64,000 nt of DNA from the NCBI RefSeq assembly GCF_032027425.1, contig NZ_JAVSJA010000001.1:2679501-2743500 (forward strand), in the 5' to 3' direction. This DNA comes from Microcystis wesenbergii NRERC-220. Lineage in GTDB: Bacteria > Cyanobacteriota > Cyanobacteriia > Cyanobacteriales > Microcystaceae. Under the pieces are notes generated by a model. The model was not told where the DNA came from, made no database searches, and was given only the letters and a program-made list of their open reading frames with translations. Of the stretch, positions 1-9,051 are shown one piece after another. Every line of letters starts with the position of its first letter. Position 1 is the first letter of the stretch. The translations under genes were made by a program, and so were the position numbers.

Positions 1-669
1 CAGTTTCACCAGTCCTATATCGATTTCGTGGGGTTGACGTTCGGGAAAGAGCCTTAAAAAGGTAGAATCACTGCTAATGACGTTACCATCGGCAGCAAAG
101 GAGGCACCAAGGGTAAAAATTCCCGCTACCTGTACCTCTTTTTTATTTAACTGAACTGTCAAATCGGGGTTTTTCTGGAGTAAATCGGCAATTGGACCGA
201 ATTCTGGTCTTCCTGCTTGATCGTATAAGACGCGATTTAACATCTTTAGATCACTGGATTTTTGATTGACTTCTGGGAGGGTAAAAACCCGTTGACTGGG
301 ATCAAAACCAAAGACTAAAGTAGTTCTTTCTAGGGCAGTTTCGGGATTGCGCCACTGGGCCGAAGCAATATAAACTGGGGCTATAGATTGAATGCCCTCG
401 ACTCTTTTAGCTTGGTACAAGCGATCGCGTGAGAAACTTTTCACCGCAAAGAGGGTATCGAATTGGGGATTAATCAGGACTAAATCCGCATCGAGAACAT
501 AATGGGGTTTAACGGAAGCGTCAAATAAGGCATCCCGAAACCCCAACTGTGTGAAGATTAAGAAGTCAGCAAAAGCAATCCCGGCAATAGCCACGATCAA
601 ACGGGTTTTCTCTCGCGTCACCTGTAACCAAGATAGGGGCGTTTTTTTGAATAGATGGGTTAGTTTCAT
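1..669 (-). CDS. devC: DevC-like ABC exporter permease (N-terminal part, runs off window)
   Basis: The reading frame opens with ATG at 669 and stays open to the window edge, giving the first 223 residues. It begins MKLTHLFKKTPLSWLQVTRE and has one membrane segment at about residues 26-45, followed by a long polar region with a KxRVEGIQSI stretch. This is the layout of DevC/FtsX-like permeases, in which one membrane helix precedes a large periplasmic domain. DevC pairs with the membrane fusion protein DevB and the ATPase DevA to export glycolipids or other substrates through TolC. The start lies 7 bp after the devB stop, so the two are one transcript. devA would be expected next, outside the window. 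The family call is firm; the substrate is unknown. Confidence 0.88.
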   Translation of the reverse strand, partial: MKLTHLFKKTPLSWLQVTREKTRLIVAIAGIAFADFLIFTQLGFRDALFDASVKPHYVLDADLVLINPQFDTLFAVKSFSRDRLYQAKRVEGIQSIAPVYIASAQWRNPETALERTTLVFGFDPSQRVFTLPEVNQKSSDLKMLNRVLYDQAGRPEFGPIADLLQKNPDLTVQLNKKEVQVAGIFTLGASFAADGNVISSDSTFLRLFPERQPHEIDIGLVKL

Positions 670-676
670 GGAAAAC

Positions 677-1960
677 CTACTCATTGATAGTTACAGTTAC
701 TTGGGAATTGGTTAAACCTGCCACTTTTTCACTGTTTTTGCGATCTAAGGCAATGCGGACAGAGATAACTTTGCGATCGAAGTTTTCCCCTGGTTGATTG
801 CTGAAGATATTTTGTTGGTCAACTTTTAAAGCAATTAAGCGCACTTTTCCGCTAACTTCGCCCTTAAACGCCGATCCGGTAATCGTGGCAGTTTGTCCAG
901 AGCGAATTTTCCCGATATCGCTTTGATAGATTTCGGCAATTACCTCCATGCGCTCGGTTTCAGCGAGGTCAACAATTCCTTGATCGCTGATTTGTTCCCC
1001 GATACGGGTATTGACTTTAATCACTTTGCCGGTAATTGGCGATCGAATATAAGCCTGATTTAACTCGGTTTGAGCCTTTTTAACGGCAACTAGGGCAGCA
1101 TTTACCTCCGCTTGGGCTGCCCGCACATCGACTCCCCGCACTTCTGAGACTTGATTTAAAGTGGATCTGGCCTCTTTGATCTGCTGTTGACCGGTGGATT
1201 CAATCCGGGCTAGGGTAGTCTTGGCTTCTTGTATCTGTTGTTTACCAGTGCGTTCAATTCTCTCTAGGGTAACTTTTGCTTCTGTTAGTTGTTGATTACT
1301 GGTTTCTAAATTCAGTCTTTTACTATCAAAACTAGAGGCGGAAATTGCCCCTTCTTGATAGAGTTTTTCGTAGCGATCAAATTCAGCTTTGGCATTGCGA
1401 TATTCTGCTTCTAATTTGCCAATTGTCGCTTTTTGGGCGGCTATATCCCCTTCTAATTGCGCTGTTAATCTTTGGATGGTTGTCCTTTGGGTTGCTTGAT
1501 CCCCTACCCATTGTGCCTCGATTTTTCGCACGTTAGCGGCATTAGCATCGATTTCACCGACTTTTGCCCCAGCTTTCACCTGTTCTAGTTTGGCTGCGGC
1601 TACTTTCACCTGTTCTTGTGCCTGTTGCAGGTTATCCTCTAATCTTTCCTGACTTTCGAGAATGGCGATTATTTGTCCCGTTTTGACGCTATCTCCTTCA
1701 TCGACTAATAATTGTATGACTCGATCGGAATTAAGCAACATCGGGGCAGATATGCTGATAATTTCTGTCCTCGGTTCAATTCTGCCTAAAGCGGTGATTT
1801 TTTGCGGTGCGGGCGAGGCAACTACAGGGGTTTTGGTTTCGGGTTTGGGGGCGACTTGGGAAAGACTATAAAAGGTGGTTATTCCTAATAATCCCGTGCC
1901 TAATACTATTAACCCGATTATTAACTTTTGATTTGGTTTCACAAAAGTTTTACCTTTCAT
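677..1960 (-). CDS. devB: HlyD-type membrane fusion protein (DevB family)
   Basis: This 427-residue periplasmic adaptor would join the inner membrane exporter to an outer membrane channel. An N-terminal membrane anchor lies at about residues 13-33, followed by a DevB-typical ALGRIEPRTEIISISAP segment. A biotinyl-lipoyl half (VDEGDSVKTGQIIAIL) comes next, then a long alpha-hairpin with internally repeated Q-rich helices at about 110-300. The second lipoyl half (SPITGKVIKVNTRIGEQI) and a beta-barrel close the protein. It is followed 7 bp later by devC and preceded by a tetR gene on the same strand. That order is usual for dev-type exporters under local repression. Microcystis makes no heterocysts, so the role is probably efflux or envelope lipid export rather than heterocyst glycolipid transport; this is inference. 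Confidence 0.92.
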   Translation of the reverse strand: MKGKTFVKPNQKLIIGLIVLGTGLLGITTFYSLSQVAPKPETKTPVVASPAPQKITALGRIEPRTEIISISAPMLLNSDRVIQLLVDEGDSVKTGQIIAILESQERLEDNLQQAQEQVKVAAAKLEQVKAGAKVGEIDANAANVRKIEAQWVGDQATQRTTIQRLTAQLEGDIAAQKATIGKLEAEYRNAKAEFDRYEKLYQEGAISASSFDSKRLNLETSNQQLTEAKVTLERIERTGKQQIQEAKTTLARIESTGQQQIKEARSTLNQVSEVRGVDVRAAQAEVNAALVAVKKAQTELNQAYIRSPITGKVIKVNTRIGEQISDQGIVDLAETERMEVIAEIYQSDIGKIRSGQTATITGSAFKGEVSGKVRLIALKVDQQNIFSNQPGENFDRKVISVRIALDRKNSEKVAGLTNSQVTVTINE

Positions 1961-1991
1961 AATTTTTTAGTTAATAAGTGATTGTTGGGGG

Positions 1992-2564
1992 TTAACATTT
2001 TTTCTGCAAATAAGTAGTAAGAATTTTACCTAATAATTCCATTTGTTCATCGATCGCAATCTGTTCATTGCACCACAGGCGCTCTAATATCAGTCCATTA
2101 ATAACGCTGACAACTAACCAAGCTACACTCGGATCGCTAATACCTAAAATCTCGATTACTGCCTGATGATAGCGGCGATCAATGCGCTCAAAAAATTGAC
2201 TACGACGCAGTTCTTCTCGTCCTTGGTATTGAGAATAATCGATCGATAAGAATAATTGTTTGATACAGGAATCCTCGCGATTAGTCATAAATTTGCCGAG
2301 AATTTTTAGCTTTTCTATCAGGGTTTTTCCTCGATCGATCTCGGCTTTAGCTAATAAAACATCCTGCCGGCACATCTCCTCGACTAATTGCTCGAAAAGT
2401 GCCGCTTTACTGGGAAAGTAGTGGTATAGCGTTCCCGTGGACACTCCTAATCCTTGCGCTAATTCTCTCGTCGTCATGTTAGCATAGCCTTTCTCGGCAA
2501 AGAGTTCGGCACTTTTTAAGAGGAGTTCTTTTCGGTATTGTTCTACATCTACTATCTTAGGCAT
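1992..2564 (-). CDS. TetR/AcrR family transcriptional repressor
   Basis: The 190-residue protein has the standard TetR fold. The N-terminal helix-turn-helix spans about residues 12-55 and includes FAEKGYANMTTRELAQ and GVSTGTLYHYFPSKAALF. The C-terminal ligand-binding region is helical and diverged, as is usual. The gene is 31 bp upstream of devB on the same strand, so it probably controls itself and the devBC exporter. A perfect 10-bp palindrome just upstream of its start is a likely binding site. The ligand cannot be told from sequence. Confidence 0.92.
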   Translation of the reverse strand: MPKIVDVEQYRKELLLKSAELFAEKGYANMTTRELAQGLGVSTGTLYHYFPSKAALFEQLVEEMCRQDVLLAKAEIDRGKTLIEKLKILGKFMTNREDSCIKQLFLSIDYSQYQGREELRRSQFFERIDRRYHQAVIEILGISDPSVAWLVVSVINGLILERLWCNEQIAIDEQMELLGKILTTYLQKKC

Positions 2565-2570
2565 AAATTT

Positions 2571-2590
2571 AATATCGAACGTTCGTTATA
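2571..2590. promoter_or_regulatory. Probable TetR operator
   Basis: A perfect palindrome CGAACGTTCG lies at 2576-2585 within AATATCGAACGTTCGTTATA, six bases upstream of the tetR start codon. Palindromes with AACG/CGTT half-sites are common operators for TetR-family regulators, and the position suits autoregulation of the tetR-devBC unit. Binding is inferred. Confidence 0.6.
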
Positions 2591-2699
2591 TTTTAGCTTA
2601 ACATTACTATAGATGGGGAAATCAGTCGTCCCTTTGCCTGTATGCTAGAAGGAGGGGATAATTCGTTATTGAGCGAGCTTTTTCGCAAGGATTGACAGT

Positions 2700-2990
2700 A
2701 TGGGTAATATTCACGAGCAGTTATTAGAGGAATTAGCCGAAGTGGAATGGAGTGACTTGATCCCCCATGCTCAAAGGGATGCGCTGATCCTGGTTTCCGA
2801 TTCCCTCAATTTAATCGAAGTGGCAGAAGCGATCGCCAGTGATCAGGTTGCTCAAGTGCAGAATTGGATCGGGGAAAAACTACTAGAAAAACCGACACAA
2901 GAGCAATTAAGCGATTGGAATTCCCATCCCGATAACCTTTTTAATACACTAATCGTGCAACCTTTTGTGTTAATTCAGACCATAGTTTAG
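2700..2990 (+). CDS. DUF2288 family protein
   Basis: A 96-residue soluble, acidic protein. Motifs typical of DUF2288 are EWSDLIPHAQRDALILV, EVAEAIASDQV and the C-terminal LIVQPFVLIQ. No signal peptide or membrane segment is visible. The family is conserved in cyanobacteria and some proteobacteria and has no assigned function. The gene is monocistronic and is divergent from tetR. Confidence 0.85.
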   Translation: MGNIHEQLLEELAEVEWSDLIPHAQRDALILVSDSLNLIEVAEAIASDQVAQVQNWIGEKLLEKPTQEQLSDWNSHPDNLFNTLIVQPFVLIQTIV

Positions 2991-3110
2991 ATAACACTGA
3001 TCACTGAAAAACCCCCAATCCGTCTAAATGTTAAGTTAAGTATCGAAGAGCGGCCGTTTCATCACCCAGTAGTAATATAATCACTGAGTTATCAACTTTG
3101 ATCCTTAAGT

Positions 3111-4133
3111 ATGACTGCATTCACCACAACCCCCACCCTTGCCAATTTGCCCGCCAGTGACAGCCGTAGCCGCGTCAGTGAATTTATGAAATCCCTACAG
3201 GATGAAATTTGTCAGGGATTAGAAGAAGTGGATGGACAAGCAAAATTTATCGAAGATAGTTGGCAACGGCCTGAAGGTGGCGGCGGACGTTCGCGAGTTT
3301 TGCGGGAAGGGGCAATTTTTGAACAGGCAGGGGTGAATTTTTCGGAAGTTTGGGGGAAAGAATTACCTCCTAGCATTGCCAAACAACGGCCCGAGGCTGC
3401 CGGTCATCAATTTTACGCCACGGGAACCTCGATGGTTTTGCATCCTCACAATCCTTATATTCCCACGGTTCACCTCAATTATCGCTATTTTGAAGCCGGT
3501 CCAGTTTGGTGGTTTGGCGGCGGCGCTGATTTAACTCCCTACTATGGCTTTGAAGAAGATGCTAGTCATTTTCACCGCACTTTTAAACAGGTTTGCGACC
3601 AACATCATCCCGAATATTATCCCGTTTTTAAACGCTGGTGTGATGAATATTTTTATCTCAATCATCGTCAGGAAGCCAGAGGCATCGGCGGGATTTTCTT
3701 TGATTACCAAGACGGTTTAGACCCTCTCTATCGGGGTCCCTTTGCCGAAAGTGATGCCGCTATCTATTCAGAAAAATTATCTCCCCAACAACCGCGCAAC
3801 TGGGAAGAAATTTTTAGTTTCATTAATGACTGTGGCCGGGCTTTTCTACCCGCTTATGTTCCCATTGTCCAGAAACGGCGCTCGACGGAATACGGTGACA
3901 GAGAACGTCAGTTTCAACTCTATCGTCGCGGTCGTTATGTAGAATTTAATTTAGTTTATGATCGTGGCACAATTTTTGGGTTGCAAACTAATGGTCGTAC
4001 CGAGTCAATTTTGATGTCTTTACCTCCTTTAGTCCGTTGGGAATACTGTTATCAACCTGCAGCCAATACCCCAGAAGCAAAACTCTATGATGTCTTCCTA
4101 AAACCCCAAGATTGGGTTAATTGGCAAGGTTAA
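3111..4133 (+). CDS. hemF: Oxygen-dependent coproporphyrinogen III oxidase
   Basis: HemF carries out the O2-dependent oxidative decarboxylation of coproporphyrinogen III to protoporphyrinogen IX, on the haem and chlorophyll pathway. The 340-residue length is normal. Diagnostic motifs are [53 protein letters not shown] and the C-terminal [18 protein letters not shown]. The protein is soluble and cytosolic. The stop codon is followed directly by a heptamer repeat block, with no gene co-oriented close enough to suggest an operon. Confidence 0.98.
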   Translation: MTAFTTTPTLANLPASDSRSRVSEFMKSLQDEICQGLEEVDGQAKFIEDSWQRPEGGGGRSRVLREGAIFEQAGVNFSEVWGKELPPSIAKQRPEAAGHQFYATGTSMVLHPHNPYIPTVHLNYRYFEAGPVWWFGGGADLTPYYGFEEDASHFHRTFKQVCDQHHPEYYPVFKRWCDEYFYLNHRQEARGIGGIFFDYQDGLDPLYRGPFAESDAAIYSEKLSPQQPRNWEEIFSFINDCGRAFLPAYVPIVQKRRSTEYGDRERQFQLYRRGRYVEFNLVYDRGTIFGLQTNGRTESILMSLPPLVRWEYCYQPAANTPEAKLYDVFLKPQDWVNWQG

Positions 4134-4201
4134 ATCAGTTATCAGTTATCAGTTATCAGTTATCAGTTATCAGTTATCAGTTATCAGTTATCAGTTATCA
4201 G
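4134..4201. repeat. Heptamer tandem repeat (CAGTTAT units)
   Basis: About nine uninterrupted copies of a 7-bp unit (ATCAGTT/CAGTTAT register) begin at the base after the hemF stop codon. Related shorter blocks with CAGTGAT units lie at 4278-4302. The same family recurs at many intergenic sites in this window. Confidence 0.95.
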
Positions 4202-4346
4202 ATTTGAGTTTTAAGTGAGCATTATGTATTAAGTGAGCAGTATTAAATAGCAGTTTCCTACTGTCTTTTTACTGTTTACTGATCAGTGATCAGTGATCAC
4301 TGAAAATACTTCCCACACCCTTGTCAAGTAAATAAATCTAAAAATT

Positions 4347-5321
4347 TTGGCTAATTTTTGGACACCTCTCCATACTCGTCTGGAAACCACGGTGAAAAAG
4401 GGACAATTACTACCTAAAAATGCGTCTCTGTTAGTGGCATTGTCGGCAGGCCAGGATTCCCTTTGTTTAGGTCAATTATTGCTGGATTTGCGCTCTCGTT
4501 GGGGTTGGCAACTAGCGATCGCTCATTGTGATCACCGTTGGTCCCAGGACCGAGGATTAGTGGATCATGTGCGTAAAATCGCCGAAATTTGGCAATTACC
4601 CGTTTATATTGCCACCGCACCCCCCATGGCGGAAACGGAAGCCAAGGCCCGACAATGGCGTTATCAAGCTTTACAAACAATCGCCCAAGAACAGGGTTTT
4701 AATTATCTTCTCACGGCACACACGAGGAGCGATCGAGCGGAAACTTTTCTTTATAATCTCATGCGCGGAGCGGGTAGTGATGGACTTTCTGCCCTAACTT
4801 GGTTGACAAGTTTAACCCCAGATATTTTTTTAGTCCGTCCCCTCTTAAATGTCACTCGCGGGGAAACTTTCGCTTTTTGTCAAAGTCGAGAATTACCGAT
4901 CTGGTACGATCGAGCTAATGAGAATTTACGCTATGCTCGCAATCGCATCCGTCGGGAATTATTACCCTACCTGCAAACTAATTTAAATCCCCAAATTGAA
5001 AAACATCTCGCCCAAACTGCCGAAATTTTGGAAGCAGAAAGCGATTATTTAGATAGTATTGCCCGGGATATTTTTCGTCAGGTTATCGATCTAGATCAAC
5101 AAAGACTCGATCGCTCCCCTTTACAAATTTTACCTCTAGCGATACAAAGACGGGTGATTCGTTTATTTTTGGCTCAATATTTACCCTCATCACCTAATTT
5201 TGCCGAAGTTGAGTCAGTGGTTAATCTCATTACTGGTGTTAATCGCGATGCCACTTCCTCCTTAAGCGGCAAAATTCGAGTAGAAGTACAACAAAATTGG
5301 CTACATATCAGTTATCAGTGA
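4347..5321 (+). CDS. tilS: tRNA(Ile)-lysidine synthetase
   Basis: TilS modifies cytidine 34 of tRNA-Ile(CAU) to lysidine, which is essential for reading AUA codons. The PP-loop ATP-binding motif is LSAGQDSLCL near residue 31, a variant of SGGxDS. Further motifs are AHCDHRW, LLTAHTRSDRAETFL and RNRIRRELLPYL. The 324 residues cover the catalytic domain and the middle domain; a long C-terminal domain is absent, as in many cyanobacterial forms. No ATG lies near the N-terminus, and TTG at 4347 gives the expected start. The last residues (HISYQ) and the stop codon are encoded by a heptamer repeat, so the C-terminal end has been altered by the repeat. Confidence 0.95.
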   Translation: MANFWTPLHTRLETTVKKGQLLPKNASLLVALSAGQDSLCLGQLLLDLRSRWGWQLAIAHCDHRWSQDRGLVDHVRKIAEIWQLPVYIATAPPMAETEAKARQWRYQALQTIAQEQGFNYLLTAHTRSDRAETFLYNLMRGAGSDGLSALTWLTSLTPDIFLVRPLLNVTRGETFAFCQSRELPIWYDRANENLRYARNRIRRELLPYLQTNLNPQIEKHLAQTAEILEAESDYLDSIARDIFRQVIDLDQQRLDRSPLQILPLAIQRRVIRLFLAQYLPSSPNFAEVESVVNLITGVNRDATSSLSGKIRVEVQQNWLHISYQ

Positions 5322-5374
5322 TCAGTTATCAGTTATCAGTGATCAGTTATCAGTTATCAGTGATCAGTTATCAG
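5307..5374. repeat. Heptamer tandem repeat overlapping the tilS stop codon
   Basis: Units of CAGTTAT and CAGTGAT alternate from within the last five codons of tilS to 5374. The TGA in one CAGTGAT unit is the tilS stop codon. Confidence 0.93.
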
Positions 5375-5564
5375 ATTACAGTTTTAAGTGGACAGTGTTA
5401 GGTGAAAACTTTGCTACTTTCTTTTCACTGCTTACTGTTTACTGTTCACTGAAAAAACCTATCTCCCCATTCTAGTTATCTGTAGCTAACTTTTACAGCA
5501 ATTAGTTTAAAGATAAACTAAAATAGTAATACAATTAAACTAAAAATAAAATTGGCGGAGCATA

Positions 5565-7865
5565 ATGAGCGAAACTAAAGTAATTAATCGAGAAAGTTTA
5601 CTGGTCAATCTCCGGCAACAACTGCGAGCCGGACAACAGGAATTAGCCGATTGGCAAGGAGGAAAAATGGCCATTTCTGCGGTGCCGGGGGCGGGAAAAT
5701 CCCACAGTTTGGCCGTAGCTGCCGCTATGGTTATTGCTCGTGAGCAACTTCATGCTAAAAAACAGTTAATTATTGTCACCTACACGCGCTCGGCTGCCGC
5801 TAGTATTAAAGCTAAAATTAAACAACGCTTGCAAGATTTACAACTTTCGGCCCAAGGTTTCAGCGTCCAAACTCTGCACGGACTGGCCCTACAATTGGCC
5901 CGTCGTTATCCGGAATTATCGGGATTAGACCTCGAATCTTCTACCTTAGTTATTCCGACTCCTAGCCACAGAATTATTAGAAACTCGGTGGAAAAATGGC
6001 TAATTGCCGATCCAATTCGTTATCAAAAGTTATTAGAAGGAGTGGAATTTGATGGGGAAGAAACCGAAAGATTACGCCGTCAATCGGTGCTGAGAACCGA
6101 AATTTTACCTAGTCTTGCCTATGCGGCCATTCATGAGCTAAAAAGTTCGGGATTATCACCGCAGCAAGTCTGGGAATTAAGCCACTATACCGACGATAAT
6201 TATCAAATTCTCGCTATTGCTAGTGGTTTGTACCAACAGTATGAAATCCTGATGCGTCAGAAAAACTATATAGATTATGATGACATGATTTTAGGAGCCT
6301 TGCGAGTATTAGAGGAAGAAAAAATTCGCCGACAATGGCAAAAATCTGTCTTTGGAGTCTTTGAAGATGAGGCACAGGATTCTAGTCCTCTTCAAGAAAA
6401 ACTAATTACTATTTTAGCAAAAAATAATGACGGGGAAATACCTAATTTAATTCGCGTCGGTGATCCCAATCAAGCGATTAATTCTACCTTTACCCCCGCC
6501 GATCCTGTTTACTTTAATTGGTTTTGTGAAAGTTGTCAAAACGAAGGCAATTTATCCACTATGAACCAAGCAGGTCGCAGCAATACTAAAATTATTGAAG
6601 CTGCTAATTTAGTTTTACAATGGGTCGATCGAGATTGGAAACAGGGAAAAGATAATCATAAAGTTACCGAGGCTCCTTTTCGAGTTCAAGCGATTCTTCC
6701 CGTCAGTGCTGAAGATCCCCAACCTAATCCAGTTAAGGAGGGAAAAGGATTAGAAATTTATCAACCTGATGATATTTATCAAACAGTAGAATTAATTGAA
6801 AAACGTCTAGTTAAATTACTTCAAGAAAACCCTCAACATAATGCCGCTATCCTCGTTAGAGAAAATCGACAAGGACACTTTTTTGCTCAAAAATTTGCCC
6901 ATTTTTATAAAAGTTATCAGATCAGAATTTTTGAAGCTAACGAGATCGATCGCTTTTCCCAAATTCCCGCCGAAATGCTGAAACTATTAGCTTTTGTCGA
7001 ACGTCCCCACTCTCCCGATTATCTGAAAGCGGCCTTAGAAGTGTTACAATTGAGGGGTTTAATTACTGCCCAAGATTTAAATCCTTTAGTTACCTATCCC
7101 GAACAATTTCTTTATCCTACTCCCCTCGATCCTGAACTGAAATCTAACGAAAAAATCGCCCGTCGTTATTGCTGCAGTTTACTAAAAGCTAGATTAGAAT
7201 TACCCCATTATCAACTCCTATCTTTTTTCGCTATGACTCTCCAATATTCGGGGTCAGAATTAGCAACTTTGCAAAAATTAACCGCCCGTATTTATCAGGA
7301 AACTGCTGGTAATAGTTCTCTCAAAAATACCATTAATACTCTTAATGAAATTATCGCCTCTGAGCGATTTGAAGGGGTGGAAGAAGATAACGACGATTGT
7401 TATACTCGTCCCGGACAACTGACGATTATTACTATGCACAAAGCCAAGGGTTTAGACTGGGATTATGTTTTTATTCCCTTTCTTCATGAAGATATTATCC
7501 CGGGCAAACCTTGGGTTCCCAATGGGGCAAAGTTTTTGGGAGATTTTAGCCTTGCAGAAGTGGCCCGGGCGCAAATTCGAGCAGCAGTTCATCAACGCTA
7601 TTTAAACCCCGACAGCATACCAATTATTCCCCCACCTTTAAGCGCTTGGTTAGAAGCTGGACAACTTAAAAAAGCTGAAGAATACCGACTTTTGTATGTA
7701 GCGATGACGCGAGCAAAAAGACTTTTATGGATGTCGAGTGAAAAAAAAGCTCCCTTCCGTTGGAACACTTTTCGCGGAGATGAAAGTAGTCAATTACAGG
7801 ATAAAAATCCCTGTCCTGTCTTTCCTGTTTTAATCAATGCTTTCCCCGATTCTTTCTGTGTTTAA
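5565..7865 (+). CDS. UvrD/Rep-family superfamily 1 DNA helicase
   Basis: The 766-residue ATP-dependent helicase shows SF1A motifs in order. Walker A is AVPGAGKSHSLA (about 39-50) and motif Ia is VTYTRSAAASIKAKI. Walker B is FEDEAQDSSPLQ and motif III is VGDPNQAINSTF. Motif V is ITMHKAKGLDWDYVFIPF and motif VI is RLLYVAMTRAKRLLW. No C-terminal nuclease domain is visible, so it is not an AddA/RecB type. It could act in repair or replication restart, but it differs from housekeeping PcrA/UvrD in lacking several typical spacings. It is transcribed alone after a repeat-rich intergenic region. Confidence 0.9.
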   Translation: MSETKVINRESLLVNLRQQLRAGQQELADWQGGKMAISAVPGAGKSHSLAVAAAMVIAREQLHAKKQLIIVTYTRSAAASIKAKIKQRLQDLQLSAQGFSVQTLHGLALQLARRYPELSGLDLESSTLVIPTPSHRIIRNSVEKWLIADPIRYQKLLEGVEFDGEETERLRRQSVLRTEILPSLAYAAIHELKSSGLSPQQVWELSHYTDDNYQILAIASGLYQQYEILMRQKNYIDYDDMILGALRVLEEEKIRRQWQKSVFGVFEDEAQDSSPLQEKLITILAKNNDGEIPNLIRVGDPNQAINSTFTPADPVYFNWFCESCQNEGNLSTMNQAGRSNTKIIEAANLVLQWVDRDWKQGKDNHKVTEAPFRVQAILPVSAEDPQPNPVKEGKGLEIYQPDDIYQTVELIEKRLVKLLQENPQHNAAILVRENRQGHFFAQKFAHFYKSYQIRIFEANEIDRFSQIPAEMLKLLAFVERPHSPDYLKAALEVLQLRGLITAQDLNPLVTYPEQFLYPTPLDPELKSNEKIARRYCCSLLKARLELPHYQLLSFFAMTLQYSGSELATLQKLTARIYQETAGNSSLKNTINTLNEIIASERFEGVEEDNDDCYTRPGQLTIITMHKAKGLDWDYVFIPFLHEDIIPGKPWVPNGAKFLGDFSLAEVARAQIRAAVHQRYLNPDSIPIIPPPLSAWLEAGQLKKAEEYRLLYVAMTRAKRLLWMSSEKKAPFRWNTFRGDESSQLQDKNPCPVFPVLINAFPDSFCV

Positions 7866-8069
7866 CTGTTGCTGCAGCGTCCGCGGATAAAGAATTAGGA
7901 AGACAAACCACCAGAGGAGTATGGGAACAGATAAGAGTAGGGTTAACCAGAGACGCTGAGTTAAAAACCAACACCCAGCAATCAGGGTAATTCCTGTCAA
8001 CAAAATCGACCAAGGTTGACACCAACGGGGTTTGTGGTCCCAAACGTTATCGGATTTCGAGTTAGACAT
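7830..8069 (-). CDS. Small membrane protein, DUF6737-like
   Basis: The 79-residue protein begins MSNSKSDNVWDHKPRWCQPW and then has two closely spaced hydrophobic segments at about residues 21-38 and 41-61. The NVWDHKPRWCQPWSI stretch is characteristic of a small cyanobacterial family that I recall as DUF6737. Its function is unknown. The 3' end overlaps the convergent helicase gene by 36 bp. Confidence 0.7.
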   Translation of the reverse strand: MSNSKSDNVWDHKPRWCQPWSILLTGITLIAGCWFLTQRLWLTLLLSVPILLWWFVFLILYPRTLQQQLNTERIGESID

Positions 8070-8195
8070 TGGTTAAGGGGCGGTAATTTACTAACTTGAT
8101 TTTATCGTACCTGACTATTCAGATAACTGCTACAATTTTGGGTAATTCTATCAATAGAGTTTCTTATCTCTAGACAAACTAAGCTAAATTTTCCT

Positions 8196-8762
8196 ATGAT
8201 TGATGTCTTTTATCCGATTCCCAAGCTGTTAGATACTATTCTGACGGAGATTTATGCCGAAAATCGCCGTAAACATGAAGAAAGAATGGCCGAATTGCAA
8301 ATAATCTCTAATTCGTCCCTTCGCGATGCCTACGTCCAACAGCTATTATTAGATCGATTTCTTGCTCCCGTGGAAAATGCTCAACATAGCATTCAAAATG
8401 CCGCTAAACACGCTCAGTACATGGCAGAAGTAGTTAATTATTATCATCATGACCATGGCTGTAGTCAAGAGCAAGCTCAAGAAATATCCCGTCAATTTCG
8501 GGCTTTAGCGGTTAAAATTTCTCAAATTGACTCTCTTTACGATTTAAAAATCATTTATCAAGTGGTTACTGTTTTCACCCAGCAATTATCAAGATTTAAA
8601 CACCGAGAAAGAAATTATTCTTGGGAAAGGCAAATCAGAAAGGGTATTTTAGATCCCTTAAATACCTGCATTGCTGTGGAGAAAAATTTTCAAAGACGGG
8701 TAGCTTTGATGACGGGTGAACACCCATCAGCTACGGTAATGGGATTATTAGAGTCAGATTAA
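8196..8762 (+). CDS. Hypothetical protein, helical, soluble
   Basis: I do not recognise this 188-residue protein. It is largely alpha-helical, lacks a signal peptide and membrane segments, and is rich in charged residues (AENRRKHEERMAEL). A histidine cluster YYHHDHG lies near residue 90. Codon use matches its housekeeping neighbours, and ATG at 8196 is the first in-frame start. It stands alone between a convergent small gene and a repeat block. Confidence 0.65.
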   Translation: MIDVFYPIPKLLDTILTEIYAENRRKHEERMAELQIISNSSLRDAYVQQLLLDRFLAPVENAQHSIQNAAKHAQYMAEVVNYYHHDHGCSQEQAQEISRQFRALAVKISQIDSLYDLKIIYQVVTVFTQQLSRFKHRERNYSWERQIRKGILDPLNTCIAVEKNFQRRVALMTGEHPSATVMGLLESD

Positions 8763-8857
8763 GGCGAGGTTTTAGACCCGATTTTTTCGATAAGCTAAGA
8801 CGTATTTAAACCGCTTATTCTTAGATTAGCCGAATCTCCCTTACTCCCCCCTGCTAG

Positions 8858-8950
8858 TAGGGTTGATTCAAGGTAGGGTTGATTCAAGGTAGGGTTGATT
8901 CAAGGTAGGTTTGATTCAAGGTAGGGTTGATTCATGAATCAACCCTACTA
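8858..8950. repeat. 16-bp tandem repeat ending in a 24-bp palindrome
   Basis: Five copies of a 16-bp unit (AGGGTTGATTCAAGGT) follow each other with one base change in the fourth. They end in the perfect palindrome AGGGTTGATTCA/TGAATCAACCCT. The same palindrome sits inside two mobile elements at about 25210 and 42687. Confidence 0.9.
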
Positions 8951-9051
8951 GGGTTGGAGGGGTTGCATGAATGCCTCTTGCCTCGTCTCAACAAGCAATT
9001 TAAATTAGGAAGAGCTTAGTTGCTGACTCTAGGGACATTCTTGGGGGAGTT